From Pseudomonadota bacterium (GTDB lineage Bacteria > Pseudomonadota > Gammaproteobacteria > Steroidobacterales > Steroidobacteraceae), in NCBI GenBank assembly GCA_018240525.1, contig JAFEFN010000013.1:310001-374000 (forward strand): 64,000 nt of DNA, in the 5' to 3' direction. The first letter of the stretch is position 1. Each line of letters begins with the position of its first letter. The notes below the pieces were generated by a model. It was not told where the DNA came from and ran no database searches. It was given only the letters and a program-made list of their open reading frames with translations. Shown here piece after piece: positions 48,594-58,696 of the stretch. The translations under genes and the position numbers were made by a program.

Positions 48594-50861
48594 TCAGCCG
48601 GCCGGCGCGGGCTGCTGCACTTCCATGCGATCGATCTTGCGGGGCCAGCCGCGCTTGAGCACCGCCCCGCGCTGGGCGCGCTCCCCGAGGTAGCCCTGCA
48701 GTTCCTTCCAGTCCAGTTCCTTGCGCGTCTCGCCCGACCACAGCACCAGGGTTGCCCTGGGCGGCACGACCGCCACGGCGGTCATGAGCTCGCTGCGCGC
48801 CGCCGCCTTCTTGCCGGGGATGTCGTAGAGCTTGTTGCCCTTGCCGCGCGGCATCTCGGGCAGCTCGCTCACCTTGAAGGCGAGCAGCTTGCCCTCGCTG
48901 CTGACCGCGGCGACGAGGGAGTCATCCGCGGGCACCGGCGCGGGCGCGAGCACGTGCGCATTCTCCGGCACGGTGAGCACGGTCTTGCCGGCGCGCCGGT
49001 CGGTGAGCAGGTCCTTCAGCCGCGCGGTGAAGCCGTAGCCGGCATCCGTGGCCAGCAGCCACAGGTCCTCCGGCTCCCCGATCATGACGCCGGCGAACTT
49101 GGCGCCATCGGGCGGGTCGAGCCGGCCCGAGAGCGGCTCGCCATGGCCGCGCGCCGAGGGCAGCGAATGCGCCGGCAGCGTGTAGGTGCGCCCGGTGCTG
49201 TCGATGAACACCGCCGGCTGCAGGCTGCGCCCGCGGGCCAGGGCCTGGAAGGCATCGCCGCCCTTGTAGGACAGTGCGCCCGCTTCCACCTCGTGCCCCT
49301 TGGCCGAGCGCACGAACCCGCCGGTGGAGAGCACCACCGTCACCGGCTCGTTCGGGATCAGGCTGGTCTCGTCGATCGCCACGGCCGCCTCGCGCTCGAT
49401 GATCTTGGTGCGGCGCTCGTCACCGTACTTCTCCGCGTCCGCCTTGATCTCGGCGGCGATCAGCTTCTTCAGCCTGGCGCGGCTCTTGAGCAGGCCCTCG
49501 AGTTCCTCGCGCTCGGCGGCCAGCGACTTCTGCTCCTCGCGGATCTTCATCTCCTCGAGCTTGGCGAGGTGCCGCAGGCGCGTGTTGAGGATCTCCTCGG
49601 TCTGCACCTCGGTGAGCTTGAAGCGCTTCATCAGCACCGGCTTGGGCTCTTCCTCGCGGCGGATGATGCGGATCACCTCGTCGAGGTTCAGGAACGCGAT
49701 GAGCAGGCCGTCGAGGATGTGCAGCCGCGCGTTCACCTTGCCGAGGCGGTGCTCGAGCCGCCGCGTCACGGTGCGCGTGCGGAACTCCAGCCACTCGCCG
49801 AGGATGTCGCGCAGCGCCATCACGCGCGGCCGGCCGTCGAGGCCGATGATGTTGAGGTTGACGCGGTAGTTGCGCTCCAGGTCCGTGGTCGCGAACAGGT
49901 GGTTCATGACCTCGGTGAGGTCGACGCGGTTGGAGCGCGGCACCAGCACCAGGCGCGTCGGGTTCTCGTGGTCGGACTCGTCGCGCAGGTCCTCCACCAT
50001 GGGCAGCTTCTTGGCCCGCATCTGCTCGGCGATCTGCTCCTGCACGCGCGTGGGCGAGACCTGGTACGGGAAGGCGGTGATGACGACGTTGCCCTCCTCG
50101 ATCTCCCAGGTGGCGCGCGCCTTGAAGGTGCCGACCCCCTTGTCGTAGAACTCCTTCAGGTCCGCGCGCGGGGAGATGATCTCCGCTCCGGTGGGCAGGT
50201 CCGGACCCTTGACGAACTTCATCAGCGCCGCGGTCGTGGCCTCCGGCTCATCCAGCAGGTGGATGCAGGCGGCGGCGACCTCGCGCAGGTTGTGCGGCGG
50301 GATGTCGGTCGCCATGCCCACCGCGATCCCGGTGGTGCCGTTGAGCAGCAGGTTCGGCAGGCGCGCCGGCAGGAAGGCAGGTTCCTCGCGCGAGCCGTCG
50401 TAGGTGGGCATCCAGTCGACGGTGCCGTCGGAGAGCTCGGCGAGCAGCACCTCGGCGTAGCGGGTGAGCCGCGCCTCGGTGTAGCGCATCGCGGCGAAGG
50501 ACTTCGGGTCGTCCTGCGAGCCCCAGTTGCCCTGCCCGTCGATGAGCGGGTAGCGGTAGGCGAAGGGCTGCGCCATGAGCACCATCGCCTCGTAGCAGGC
50601 GGTGTCGCCGTGCGGGTGGAACTTGCCGAGCACGTCACCGACGGTGAGCGCCGCCTTCTTGTGCTTGTTCGCCGCCGCCAGGCCGAGCTCGCTCATGGCG
50701 TAGGTGATGCGCCGTTGCACCGGCTTCAGGCCGTCGCCGAGCGCCGGCAGCGCGCGGTCGAGGATCACGTACATCGAGTAGTCGAGGTAGGCCTTCTCGG
50801 TGAAGGTGCGCAGCGGCTGCCGCTCGATGCCCTCGAAGTTCAGTTCCTGGTTCTCTGGCAT
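48594..50861 (-). CDS. parC: DNA topoisomerase IV subunit A
   Basis: 755 residues. Cuts and rejoins DNA to unlink daughter chromosomes. The catalytic tyrosine is Tyr135 in [12 protein letters not shown]. The quinolone-determining region reads [12 protein letters not shown]: Thr87 stands at E. coli Ser80 and Glu91 at Glu84. The C-terminal pinwheel domain is of the short ParC type ([11 protein letters not shown]), with no GyrA box. The start is three bases after the parE stop. Confidence 0.96.
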   Translation of the reverse strand: MPENQELNFEGIERQPLRTFTEKAYLDYSMYVILDRALPALGDGLKPVQRRITYAMSELGLAAANKHKKAALTVGDVLGKFHPHGDTACYEAMVLMAQPFAYRYPLIDGQGNWGSQDDPKSFAAMRYTEARLTRYAEVLLAELSDGTVDWMPTYDGSREEPAFLPARLPNLLLNGTTGIAVGMATDIPPHNLREVAAACIHLLDEPEATTAALMKFVKGPDLPTGAEIISPRADLKEFYDKGVGTFKARATWEIEEGNVVITAFPYQVSPTRVQEQIAEQMRAKKLPMVEDLRDESDHENPTRLVLVPRSNRVDLTEVMNHLFATTDLERNYRVNLNIIGLDGRPRVMALRDILGEWLEFRTRTVTRRLEHRLGKVNARLHILDGLLIAFLNLDEVIRIIRREEEPKPVLMKRFKLTEVQTEEILNTRLRHLAKLEEMKIREEQKSLAAEREELEGLLKSRARLKKLIAAEIKADAEKYGDERRTKIIEREAAVAIDETSLIPNEPVTVVLSTGGFVRSAKGHEVEAGALSYKGGDAFQALARGRSLQPAVFIDSTGRTYTLPAHSLPSARGHGEPLSGRLDPPDGAKFAGVMIGEPEDLWLLATDAGYGFTARLKDLLTDRRAGKTVLTVPENAHVLAPAPVPADDSLVAAVSSEGKLLAFKVSELPEMPRGKGNKLYDIPGKKAAARSELMTAVAVVPPRATLVLWSGETRKELDWKELQGYLGERAQRGAVLKRGWPRKIDRMEVQQPAPAG

Positions 50862-50864
50862 GGG

Positions 50865-52757
50865 CTAGACCTGCACTTCCGCGAGGTTGCCCTTCTGTTC
50901 GAGCCACTCGCGCCGGTCGGCGGCGCGCTTCTTGGCGAGCAGCATGTCCATGAGCTGGTCGGTGTTGTCCTTGCCGTCGATGGTGAGCTGCACCAGGCGC
51001 CGCGTGCGCGGGTCGATGGTGGTTTCGCGCAGCTGCCCGGGGTTCATCTCCCCCAGCCCCTTGAAGCGGGTGACCGCCGGCCGGGTGCGCGGGCTTTCCT
51101 TCTCGATCTTCTTCAGCATCTGGTCGCGCTCGGCATCGTCGAGCGCGTAGTGCACCTGCTTGCCGGCATCGATGCGGTACAAGGGCGGCATCGCCACGTA
51201 CACGTGGCCGTTGGCGACCAGCGCCCGGAAGTGGCGCAGGAACAGCGCGCACAGCAGCGTGGCGATGTGCTGCCCGTCCGAGTCCGCGTCCGCCAGGATG
51301 CACACCTTGTGGTAGCGCAGCTGGCTCAGGTCGCTCGCGCCGGGGTCGACCCCGAGCGCCACGCTGATGTTGTGCACCTCCTCGCTGCCGGAGAGCTGCC
51401 CCGCGTCCAGCTCCCAGGTGTTCAGGATCTTGCCGCGCAGCGGCATGATCGCCTGGAAGTCCTTGTCGCGGGCCTGCTTGGCCGAGCCGCCCGCCGAGTC
51501 GCCCTCGACCAGGAACAGCTCGCAGCGCCGCGGCTCCTGGCTGACGCAGTCGGCGAGCTTGCCCGGCAGCGCCGGGCCGCCACTGATGCGCTTGCGGACG
51601 ATCTTCTGCGCGGCCTTGGCGCGCTCCTGGGCATTCTGGATCGCGAACTGGGCGATGCGCTCGCCGGCGTCCGGGTGGCGGTTCAGCCACAGCGCCACGG
51701 AGTCGCGCGCGAAGCCCTCCACCAGCGGCGCGGCATCGCGGCTCCCTAAGCGCTCCTTCATCTGCCCGGCGAACTGCGGCTCCTGGATCTTGATGGAGAG
51801 CACGTAGTTGCACTTGTCCCAGACATCCTCGGGAGTGAGCTTCACCCCGCGCGGCACCAGGTTGCGGAACTCGCAGAACTCGCGCACCGCGGCGGCCACC
51901 CCCGCGCGCAGGCCGTTGACATGCGTGCCGCCCTCGCTGGTCGGGATGAGGTTGACGTAGCTTTCGCCGAGCATCGCCTCGGCGTCCGGCGCCCAGCACA
52001 AGGCGTAGTCGACCGCGTCGTTGTCCTCGGTGAGCGCGCCGGTGATCGGCTCGGCCGGGATGCGCGTCTCCTTCTGCAGCTCCTCGACCAGGTAGGCGCC
52101 CAGGTCACCGGTGTAGAACCACTCGTCCTTCTCCCCGGTCGCCTCGTTCTTGAACGTGATGCGCAGCCCCGGGCAGAGCACCGCCTTCGCCTTCAGGACG
52201 TGCTTGAGGGGCGCGATGGAGAACTTGTCCGAGTCGAAGAACTTGGCATCCGGCCAGAAGCGCACCGTGGTGCCGGTATTGCGCTGGCCGACCGTGCCGA
52301 CCGCCTCGAGCCGGGAGCTGACCTTGCCGTCCTTGAAGGCGATGTTGTATTCCTTGCCACCGCGGCGGATCCAGCACTCCAGGTGCTTGGACAGCGCGTT
52401 CACCACGGACACGCCCACGCCGTGCAGGCCGCCGGAGAACTTGTACGTCGTGTCGGAGAACTTGCCGCCGGCGTGCAGGCGCGTGAGGATCAGCTCCGCC
52501 CCGCTCACCTTCTCCTTCGGGTGGATGTCGACCGGCATGCCGCGGCCGTCGTCGGCCACCTGCAGGGAGCCGTCCCGAAAGAGGGTGACGTCGATTTCCT
52601 TGCAGTAGCCGGCGAGTGCCTCGTCGACGCTGTTGTCGATGACCTCGTGCGCCAGGTGGTTGGGGCGCGAGGTGTGGGTGTACATCCCCGGGCGGCGCCG
52701 GACCGGTTCAAGTCCGCTCAGGACCTCGATATCGGAAGCGGTATAGGACTGGCTCAT
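50865..52757 (-). CDS. parE: DNA topoisomerase IV subunit B
   Basis: 630 residues. ATPase subunit. The GHKL motifs EVIDNSVDEALAG, VADDGRGMPV and GGLHGVGVSVVNALS are complete, and the Toprim motifs EGDSAGGSAKQARD and ADADSDGQHI follow. Lack of the GyrB insertion and the parC neighbour support ParE over GyrB. The C-terminal part keeps RFKGLGEMNPGQLRETT. Confidence 0.96.
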   Translation of the reverse strand: MSQSYTASDIEVLSGLEPVRRRPGMYTHTSRPNHLAHEVIDNSVDEALAGYCKEIDVTLFRDGSLQVADDGRGMPVDIHPKEKVSGAELILTRLHAGGKFSDTTYKFSGGLHGVGVSVVNALSKHLECWIRRGGKEYNIAFKDGKVSSRLEAVGTVGQRNTGTTVRFWPDAKFFDSDKFSIAPLKHVLKAKAVLCPGLRITFKNEATGEKDEWFYTGDLGAYLVEELQKETRIPAEPITGALTEDNDAVDYALCWAPDAEAMLGESYVNLIPTSEGGTHVNGLRAGVAAAVREFCEFRNLVPRGVKLTPEDVWDKCNYVLSIKIQEPQFAGQMKERLGSRDAAPLVEGFARDSVALWLNRHPDAGERIAQFAIQNAQERAKAAQKIVRKRISGGPALPGKLADCVSQEPRRCELFLVEGDSAGGSAKQARDKDFQAIMPLRGKILNTWELDAGQLSGSEEVHNISVALGVDPGASDLSQLRYHKVCILADADSDGQHIATLLCALFLRHFRALVANGHVYVAMPPLYRIDAGKQVHYALDDAERDQMLKKIEKESPRTRPAVTRFKGLGEMNPGQLRETTIDPRTRRLVQLTIDGKDNTDQLMDMLLAKKRAADRREWLEQKGNLAEVQV

Positions 52758-52860
52758 CCGTTGTCACGAAATCCCTGAGGACGCGCCGGTCGAGGCGGGC
52801 GCGGCGCGATCTTAGCGCATGCCCCGGGGGATTTGGCGCGCGGATTAGGCGCGCGAACGA

Positions 52861-53439
52861 CTAGCTAAGGTCGGCCACCAGCGCGCGGCGCGCGGCCTCG
52901 TCCACCGGGTCGAGCATGTGCCGGTAGCTGGGGTGATCGATGCCGACGGCCAGCGGCGCACCGCCGTGCAGGGCCGCGCGCATGGCGGCATCGAGCTCGA
53001 AGCGCAGGAAGTGGACCGCCGCGGTCTTCACGGCGTTCTCGCGCGGCAGGTCCTCGTCGGCGATCGCGAACACCCGCGCGTTGCCGGCCACCTGCACCCA
53101 GCAGCGATCCTCCACGCCCCGCAGCTGCGCGAGCGCCGCGGCGCGCACGTCCGGCTCGTACTCCAGCAGCAGCGTCACCTTCCAGTTGCTGCCGTCGGGT
53201 ATCAGCGGGTTGTAGGCGCTGAGCTCCTCGGCGATGCCTTCCGGCTCGAAGATGCGCTCGGTGCGCAGCATCTCCTGGATCTGGTACTGCACGGTCAGGC
53301 GGTCCTCGAAGATCCAGGTCGCGTTGGGCCCGACCGCCAGGCGCCGCGCCGCCTTGTGGCGCAGCACCCGCTGGCGGAAGGCGCCGCGCTCGCGCGCGTA
53401 CTGCTCCAGGGGCATCAGATCGCTGACGGCGAGCTTCAT
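52861..53439 (-). CDS. DUF3501 family protein
   Basis: 192 residues. Matches the DUF3501 pattern: LMPLEQYARERGAFRQRVLRHKAARRLAVGPN, FEDRLTVQYQIQEMLR and a late HPSYRHMLDP with paired histidines. The function is unknown. It begins two bases after the Fe-S protein stop and so belongs to the operon with that gene and rubrerythrin, a set that recurs in proteobacteria. A role with a reduced iron-sulfur partner in peroxide or oxygen defence is inferred from context only. Confidence 0.85.
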   Translation of the reverse strand: MKLAVSDLMPLEQYARERGAFRQRVLRHKAARRLAVGPNATWIFEDRLTVQYQIQEMLRTERIFEPEGIAEELSAYNPLIPDGSNWKVTLLLEYEPDVRAAALAQLRGVEDRCWVQVAGNARVFAIADEDLPRENAVKTAAVHFLRFELDAAMRAALHGGAPLAVGIDHPSYRHMLDPVDEAARRALVADLS

Positions 53440-53441
53440 CG

Positions 53442-54815
53442 TCAGATCCCGTACGCCAGGCGTAGCAGCCGCATCGGGTGCTCCGGTGCGCGTGCCGCGG
53501 TGAGGCCGCTCTCGATCTGGTGGCCTGCCATGGGGCAGTCGCTGCTGTAGTGATCGGCCTTGGCATTCTCGACCCGCGTCATCACCGGCCGGCCGATCTT
53601 CACCGAGGCGGCGCGGTACTCCTTCTTCACGCCATAGGTGCCGTTGTGGCCCGAACAGCGCTCGATCACGTCCACGGTGGTCTCGGGCACGAGCTTCAGG
53701 ACGTCGCGGGTCTTCAGGCCCAGGTTCTGCACCCGCAGGTGGCAGGGTACGTGGTAGCTGACCTTGCCCAGGCGCGCCTTGAAGTCGGTGCGCAGCAGGC
53801 CCGCCTGGTGCCGCAGCATCAGGTACTCGAAGGGGTCGAAGATGTTCGTCGCGACCGTGCGCACGTCGGCATCGTCCGGGTACATGAGCGGCAGCTCCTG
53901 CTTGAACATGAGCACGCAGGAAGGAATCGGCGCGACGATGTCGAAGCCGGCCCTGACCGCCTGCATCAGCTGGGGGATGTTCGCCTCCTTCAGCTTCGCC
54001 ACGGCCTCCAGGTCCCCGAGCTCCAGGCGCGGCATGCCGCAGCAGCGCTCGCTCGGCAGCAGCGCCACCTCGATGCCGTTGTGCTCGAAGACCGCGGCCA
54101 GGTCCTCATCCAGCTGCGGCTCGTTGCGGTTGCCGTAGCAGGTGGTGAAGAGCGCGACGCGGCCGCGGGTGTCGGGCGTGGCGCGCGCCTCGGCGGCGGC
54201 CGGCTCCGCCGTGGTGCCCAGGTGCGCAAGGCGCTTGCGGGCCGTGCGCGAGTGGTACTGCGGCAGGGGCGCGCTGCGGTCGACGCCCAGCACGCTCGCC
54301 AGCAGCGCGCGCCCCGGCGCGGAGTGGTTCACGGCGTTGACGATCTCCGCCACCACCGGGATGCCGGCGAGCGCGCCGACGGTGTCGGTGGCGGCGAGCG
54401 TCTTCTCGCGCAGCCCCAGCCCCTCGGCGCGCGTGCGCACCGCCTTCGCGCGCAGCATCAGGTGCGGGAAATCGATATTCCACGGGTGCGGCGGCACGTA
54501 GGGGCACTTCGTCATGAAGCACATGTCGCACAGGTAGCAGTTGTCGACGACGTCCCAGTAGACCTTCTTGTCGACGCCCGCCACCTCGCCCTCCGCCGTC
54601 GCATCGACGGCATCAAAGAGCACCGGGAAGGAGTTGCACAGGTTGAAGCAGCGCCGGCAGCCGTGGCACACGTCGAAGACGCGCTCGAGTTCCTTGTCGA
54701 GCGCCGCGCGGTCGTAGAAGGCCTCGGTGCGCCACTCCAGCGGGTGGCGAGTCGGGGCCTCGAGGCTGCCCTCGCGCCCGGCGGAGGGACTTCCCTCAGG
54801 CGGCTGGGTGCTCAT
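53442..54815 (-). CDS. GlpC/HdrD-like Fe-S protein with CCG domains
   Basis: 457 residues. Two ferredoxin-type clusters near residues 50-110: CHGCRRCFNLCNSFP and CYLCDMCFMTKCPYVPP. Two CCG domains follow, with PSERCCGMPRLELGDLEA and the pair HVPCHLRVQ/ERCSGHNGTYG as likely binders of a further cluster. The organisation is that of GlpC and heterodisulfide reductase subunits, but no flavoprotein partner is adjacent. Second gene of the rubrerythrin operon, with a long hairpin in front of it. A role as electron carrier to rubrerythrin is plausible and unproved. Confidence 0.88.
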   Translation of the reverse strand: MSTQPPEGSPSAGREGSLEAPTRHPLEWRTEAFYDRAALDKELERVFDVCHGCRRCFNLCNSFPVLFDAVDATAEGEVAGVDKKVYWDVVDNCYLCDMCFMTKCPYVPPHPWNIDFPHLMLRAKAVRTRAEGLGLREKTLAATDTVGALAGIPVVAEIVNAVNHSAPGRALLASVLGVDRSAPLPQYHSRTARKRLAHLGTTAEPAAAEARATPDTRGRVALFTTCYGNRNEPQLDEDLAAVFEHNGIEVALLPSERCCGMPRLELGDLEAVAKLKEANIPQLMQAVRAGFDIVAPIPSCVLMFKQELPLMYPDDADVRTVATNIFDPFEYLMLRHQAGLLRTDFKARLGKVSYHVPCHLRVQNLGLKTRDVLKLVPETTVDVIERCSGHNGTYGVKKEYRAASVKIGRPVMTRVENAKADHYSSDCPMAGHQIESGLTAARAPEHPMRLLRLAYGI

Positions 54816-54837
54816 GCGTCATCCGGACTTTCGATGA

Positions 54838-54875
54838 CAAGCCTGCCGCAGGCGCATGCGCCTGCAGCAGGCTTG
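54838..54875 (-). repeat. Long near-perfect hairpin between rubrerythrin and the Fe-S gene
   Basis: A 38-base inverted repeat. GCAGGCGCATGCGCCTGC (54848-54865) is a perfect palindrome, flanked after one mismatch by CAAGCCTGC and GCAGGCTTG. It fills the 83-base gap between rubrerythrin and the Fe-S protein. No T-run follows on the minus strand, so it is more likely an RNA processing or stabilising element, or a partial attenuator, than a full terminator. Confidence 0.7.
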
Positions 54876-54898
54876 CCGGACTGTCGGGGAACCGGAAA

Positions 54899-55312
54899 TC
54901 AGATCCCGTCGAGGGCCTTCTGGAAGCGGTTGGCGTGCGAGCGCTCGGCCTTGGCCAGCGTCTCGAACCAGTCGGCGATCTCGTTGAAGCCTTCCTCGCG
55001 CGCAGCCTTCGCCATGCCCGGGTACATGTCCGAGTACTCGTGCGTCTCGCCGGCGATCGCCGCCTTCAGGTTGTTGTGGGTCTCGCCAATCGGCAGGCCC
55101 GTGGCCGGGTCGCCCACCGCCTCGAGATACTCCAGGTGCCCGTGGGCATGGCCCGTCTCGCCTTCGGCCGTGGAGCGGAACACCGCGGAAACGTCGTTGA
55201 ACCCCTCGACGTCAGCCTTCTGTGCGAAGTACAGGTAGCGACGGTTGGCCTGCGATTCGCCGGCGAATGCGTCCTTCAGGTTTTTTTCGGTCTTGCTGCC
55301 TTTGAGATTCAT
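54899..55312 (-). CDS. Rubrerythrin lacking the rubredoxin domain
   Basis: 137 residues from ATG 55312, preceded by GAGGA; a GTG four codons earlier would break the ribosome site. Di-iron peroxidase of the ferritin-like fold. The ligands are in AFAGESQANRRYLYF, AEGETGHAHGHLEYL (ExxH), AIAGETHEYSDMY and AKAERSHANRF (ExxH). The C-terminal rubredoxin FeS4 domain of classic rubrerythrin is absent, so electrons must come from another protein, possibly the Fe-S protein downstream. First gene of the operon. Confidence 0.93.
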   Translation of the reverse strand: MNLKGSKTEKNLKDAFAGESQANRRYLYFAQKADVEGFNDVSAVFRSTAEGETGHAHGHLEYLEAVGDPATGLPIGETHNNLKAAIAGETHEYSDMYPGMAKAAREEGFNEIADWFETLAKAERSHANRFQKALDGI

Positions 55313-55324
55313 CTCGTTCCTCAC

Positions 55325-55339
55325 TTAGACTGTGTCTAA
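55325..55339 (-). promoter_or_regulatory. Operator palindrome of the rubrerythrin operon
   Basis: TTAGAC-TGT-GTCTAA is a perfect 15-base inverted repeat lying between the predicted transcription start and the rubrerythrin ribosome site, where a bound protein would block transcription. Its form resembles the iron-control element of Irr and other Fur-superfamily regulators (TTAGAA-N3-TTCTAA), differing at the inner base of each arm. Confidence 0.55.
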
Positions 55340-55354
55340 CAACCAAGCCAGATG

Positions 55355-55383
55355 ACTGTAGACCGCAGTCGTAAGGACGTCAA
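55355..55383 (-). promoter_or_regulatory. Sigma70 promoter of the rubrerythrin operon
   Basis: On the minus strand TTGACG (55383-55378) is followed after exactly 17 bases by TACAGT (55360-55355). The -35 box matches the consensus at five of six bases and the -10 at four. Transcription would begin near 55347, giving a leader of about 35 bases before rubrerythrin. Confidence 0.6.
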
Positions 55384-55465
55384 CCGCGCGTTGACCCTCC
55401 CACGGCCGGCTGTGTAACGTTGCGCGCCCTCGCTTGCGCCAGGCGGCACACAGGATCCCACGCAC

Positions 55466-55735
55466 GTGGCTCGCAACAGCAAAGCCCCCGACTTCGAAGG
55501 GGCACTCACCGAACTGGAAGCGCTCACCGCGCGCCTGGAGAGCGGCGACCTGCCGCTCGACGAAGCGCTGAAGCTGTTCGAACGGGGCGTCGCCCTGACA
55601 CGCCAGTGCCAAGGCAGCCTGCAGGCGGCCCAGCAGAAGGTCGAGATCCTCCTCAAGCGCGGCGGCGAGATGCAGGCCGAGGCTTTCGAAGCGCCCGAGG
55701 ACGACGAGACCGCCACCGGCCCGGACAGGCAATGA
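55466..55735 (+). CDS. xseB: Exodeoxyribonuclease VII small subunit
   Basis: 89 residues from GTG 55466. Small helical subunit that partners XseA in single-strand DNA degradation. The conserved part is [35 protein letters not shown]. Its stop overlaps the ispA start (ATGA), the classic xseB-ispA-dxs order. Confidence 0.93.
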   Translation: MARNSKAPDFEGALTELEALTARLESGDLPLDEALKLFERGVALTRQCQGSLQAAQQKVEILLKRGGEMQAEAFEAPEDDETATGPDRQ

Positions 55736-56643
55736 GCGGTACCACCGCCGGGGGTCCCTTCGCCGCCCGCGTCGCCGCCTGCCAGGCGCGGATCGAGGAG
55801 GTCCTCGACCGCACCCTCGCGCTGCCCGACCCGGGCACGGAGCGCCTGCGCGCGGCGATGCGCTACAGCGTGCTCGGGGCGGGCAAGCGCCTGCGCCCCA
55901 CGCTGGTATACCTGACCGGGGAGTCCCTCGGCGCGCCGCTGGCGAGACTGGATGCGCCGGCCGCCGCCGTGGAACTGATCCACGTGTACAGCCTGGTCCA
56001 CGACGATCTTCCGGCGATGGACGATGATGACCTGCGCCGCGGCCGCCCCACCTGCCACAAGGCCTATGACGAGGGCACCGCGGTACTGGTGGGGGACGCC
56101 CTGCAGGCACTGGCCTTCGACGTGCTGGCCAATGCGCCCATGGCCGGCAGCAGCCCCGAGGCGCGGCTGCAGATGATCCGCGTTCTCGCCCGCGCCATCG
56201 GCACCGGCGGCATGGCCGGCGGGCAGGCGATCGACCTGGCCGCCGTCGGCCAGGTGCTGAGCGTCGCGGGCATCGAGGACATGCATCGCCGCAAGACCGG
56301 GGCGCTGATCGAGTGCAGCGTGCTCCTGGGGGCCCTCGCCGCCGGTGTCACCGCCGGTCCCGAACTGGCCAGCCTCGAGCGATTCGGCGCGGAGGTCGGG
56401 CTCGCCTTCCAGATCCAGGACGACATCCTCGACGTGGAGGGCGATCCGGCGCTGCTCGGCAAGTCCACCGGGGCCGATGCCGCGCACGCCAAGCCGACCT
56501 ACCCCAGCACCGCGGGCCTGGCGGCGGCCAAACAGCGCGCCGCGCAGCTGCGCGGCATGGCCGTCGCCGCCCTCGCCCCGCTCGGAGAGCGCGCCGCGGC
56601 CCTGGCGCAGCTGGCCGATTTCATCGTCAACCGCGCCAGTTGA
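55732..56643 (+). CDS. ispA: Farnesyl diphosphate synthase
   Basis: 303 residues from ATG 55732. Condenses IPP with DMAPP and GPP to make farnesyl diphosphate. The first aspartate-rich motif is DDLPAMD at 91-97 and the second is QDDILD; KRLRP and GGQAID are present. Bulky residues before the first motif (VYSLVH) fit a C15 product. It feeds undecaprenyl, quinone and other isoprenoid synthesis with dxs next door. Confidence 0.95.
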   Translation: MSGTTAGGPFAARVAACQARIEEVLDRTLALPDPGTERLRAAMRYSVLGAGKRLRPTLVYLTGESLGAPLARLDAPAAAVELIHVYSLVHDDLPAMDDDDLRRGRPTCHKAYDEGTAVLVGDALQALAFDVLANAPMAGSSPEARLQMIRVLARAIGTGGMAGGQAIDLAAVGQVLSVAGIEDMHRRKTGALIECSVLLGALAAGVTAGPELASLERFGAEVGLAFQIQDDILDVEGDPALLGKSTGADAAHAKPTYPSTAGLAAAKQRAAQLRGMAVAALAPLGERAAALAQLADFIVNRAS

Positions 56644-56698
56644 GCGACACTTTCCCAGCCTCGGTGCCCGGGCGGCGAGTGTGTAAACTGCCACCCGG

Positions 56699-58603
56699 AT
56701 GAGCGTAGCGATGGACAAGTATCCGCTGCTTGCGGAGATCGCGAGCCCTGCTGACCTGCGCCGCCTGCCGGTGGGCAAGCTGCCCGAGCTGGCCGGCGAG
56801 CTGCGCGACTTCCTGATCCACAGCGTGAGTACCCGTGGCGGCCATTTCGCCGCCGGCCTGGGCACCGTGGAGCTCACGATCGCGCTGCACTACGTGTACG
56901 AGACCCCAGGCGACCGCCTGGTCTGGGACGTCGGCCACCAGGCCTACCCGCACAAGGTGCTGACCGGCCGGCGCGACCAGCTGCACACCATCAAGCAGCA
57001 CGGCGGCCTGGCGCCGTTCCCGACCCGCAGCGAGAGCGAGTACGACACCTTCGGGGTCGGGCACTCGAGCACCTCGATCAGCGCAGCGCTCGGCATGGCC
57101 GTCGCGGCGGCGCAGCGGGGCGAGAATCGGCGCGTCGTGGCCGTCATCGGCGACGGCGCCCTGACCGCCGGCATGGCCTTCGAGGCGCTGAATCACGCCG
57201 GCTCGCTCCCCTCGGACCTGCTCGTGATCCTCAACGACAACGACATGTCGATCTCCGAGAACGTCGGCGCGCTCTCCAACCACTTCGCGCGCGCCCTTTC
57301 CGGGCGCATGTACTCGCACCTGCGCGAGGGGGGCAAGAAGGTCCTCAGGCAGATGCCGACCGTATGGGAGCTGGCGCGCCGCTCCGAGGAGCACCTCAAG
57401 GGGATGGTCCTGCCGGGCACGCTCTTCGAGGAAATGGGGTTCAACTACATCGGACCGATGGACGGCCACGACGTCAGGGCGCTGGTGAGCACGCTGCGCA
57501 ACCTGAAGAAGCTGCGCGGACCGCAGTTCCTGCACGTGGTCACGCGCAAGGGCAAGGGCTATGCGCCGGCCGAGGCCGATCCGATCAAGTGGCACGGCCC
57601 GGGCCCATTCGACCCGGCCAGCGGCACCATCTTCAAGGAAAAGAGCAGCGGTCCGACCTACTCGCAGGTGTTCGGCGAGTGGCTGTGCGACATGGCCGAG
57701 GCCGATCCGCGCATCGTCGGCATCACCCCGGCCATGCGCGAAGGCTCCGGCATGGTCGAGTTCTCCAAGCGCTTTCCGCAGCGCTACTTCGACGTCGCGA
57801 TCGCCGAGCAGCACGCGGTCACCTTCGCCGCCGGCCTTGCGGTCGAGGGACTCAGGCCGGTCGTGGCCATCTACTCGACCTTCCTGCAGCGCGCCTACGA
57901 TCAGCTGATCCACGACGTCGCCCTGCAGAACCTGCCGGTGGTGTTCGCGCTCGATCGCGCGGGACTGGTGGGCAGCGACGGTGCGACCCACCAGGGCAGC
58001 TACGACCTGTCCTTCCTGCGCTGCATTCCCAACACCGTGATCATGGCGCCGGCGGACGAGAACGAGTGCCGCCAGATGCTCTACACGGCAAGCGCGCTGG
58101 AATGCCCGGCGGTCGTGCGCTACCCGCGTGGCGCCGGTCCGGGCGTGCCGGTGGTGAGCGCCATGAGTGCGCTGCCGCTGGGCAAGGCGCAGGTGCGCCG
58201 CGAGGGCAAGAGCGGGTTGGCGCTGCTGGTGTTCGGCGCCCTGCTGGACAGCGCCCAGGCCATCGCCGAGCGCCTTGACGCGACGCTGGTCAACATGCGT
58301 TTCGTCAAGCCGCTCGACGAGGATCTGGTGGTGGCTCTGGCCGCGCGCCACCGCGCCTTCGTGACGATCGAGGAAAACGCCACCCAGGGCGGCGCCGGCT
58401 CCGCGGTGGGCGAGCTGCTCGCCTCCGACGGCGTGCAGATCCCGCTGCTGCAGCTGGGGATCCCTGACCGCTTCATCGAGCACGGCTCGCGCGAGAGCTG
58501 CCTCGCCGCGGCGGGGCTGGACAGCGCCGGCCTGTCCGCCAGCATCGAGCGCTGGTGGGCCCTGCAGGCACAGGCCCGGCTGCGTTCCGCCGGGGGCGGC
58601 TGA
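56699..58603 (+). CDS. dxs: 1-deoxy-D-xylulose-5-phosphate synthase
   Basis: 634 residues. First step of the MEP isoprenoid pathway, joining pyruvate and glyceraldehyde 3-phosphate with TPP. The TPP site is [14 protein letters not shown] with [12 protein letters not shown]. The transketolase region [17 protein letters not shown] holds the catalytic Glu. A TGTGTAAACT extended -10 lies at 56678-56687, only about 12 bases before the ATG, and no Shine-Dalgarno is visible. The mRNA from it would be almost leaderless; the second ATG at 56711 is an alternative start. Confidence 0.96.
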   Translation: MSVAMDKYPLLAEIASPADLRRLPVGKLPELAGELRDFLIHSVSTRGGHFAAGLGTVELTIALHYVYETPGDRLVWDVGHQAYPHKVLTGRRDQLHTIKQHGGLAPFPTRSESEYDTFGVGHSSTSISAALGMAVAAAQRGENRRVVAVIGDGALTAGMAFEALNHAGSLPSDLLVILNDNDMSISENVGALSNHFARALSGRMYSHLREGGKKVLRQMPTVWELARRSEEHLKGMVLPGTLFEEMGFNYIGPMDGHDVRALVSTLRNLKKLRGPQFLHVVTRKGKGYAPAEADPIKWHGPGPFDPASGTIFKEKSSGPTYSQVFGEWLCDMAEADPRIVGITPAMREGSGMVEFSKRFPQRYFDVAIAEQHAVTFAAGLAVEGLRPVVAIYSTFLQRAYDQLIHDVALQNLPVVFALDRAGLVGSDGATHQGSYDLSFLRCIPNTVIMAPADENECRQMLYTASALECPAVVRYPRGAGPGVPVVSAMSALPLGKAQVRREGKSGLALLVFGALLDSAQAIAERLDATLVNMRFVKPLDEDLVVALAARHRAFVTIEENATQGGAGSAVGELLASDGVQIPLLQLGIPDRFIEHGSRESCLAAAGLDSAGLSASIERWWALQAQARLRSAGGG

Positions 58604-58696
58604 AGCCGCACCTCCGCACCCTTCCGGCCGCCCGGCGTTCCCGCATGGTTAGACTTAAGTCCCCAGATCGGGGTATTTCCGGGATGTTGCAATGGC

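Noticed and set aside
54838..54875. Rho-independent terminator reading of the hairpin after rubrerythrin.
   Set aside because: No T-run follows on the minus strand, and the downstream genes belong to the same functional set.
58650..58680. Terminator of dxs at TCCCC-AGAT-CGGGG followed by TATTT, with a GACTTAAGTC palindrome in front.
   Set aside because: The stem is only four to five pairs and the T-tract is broken; it is too weak to report as a feature.
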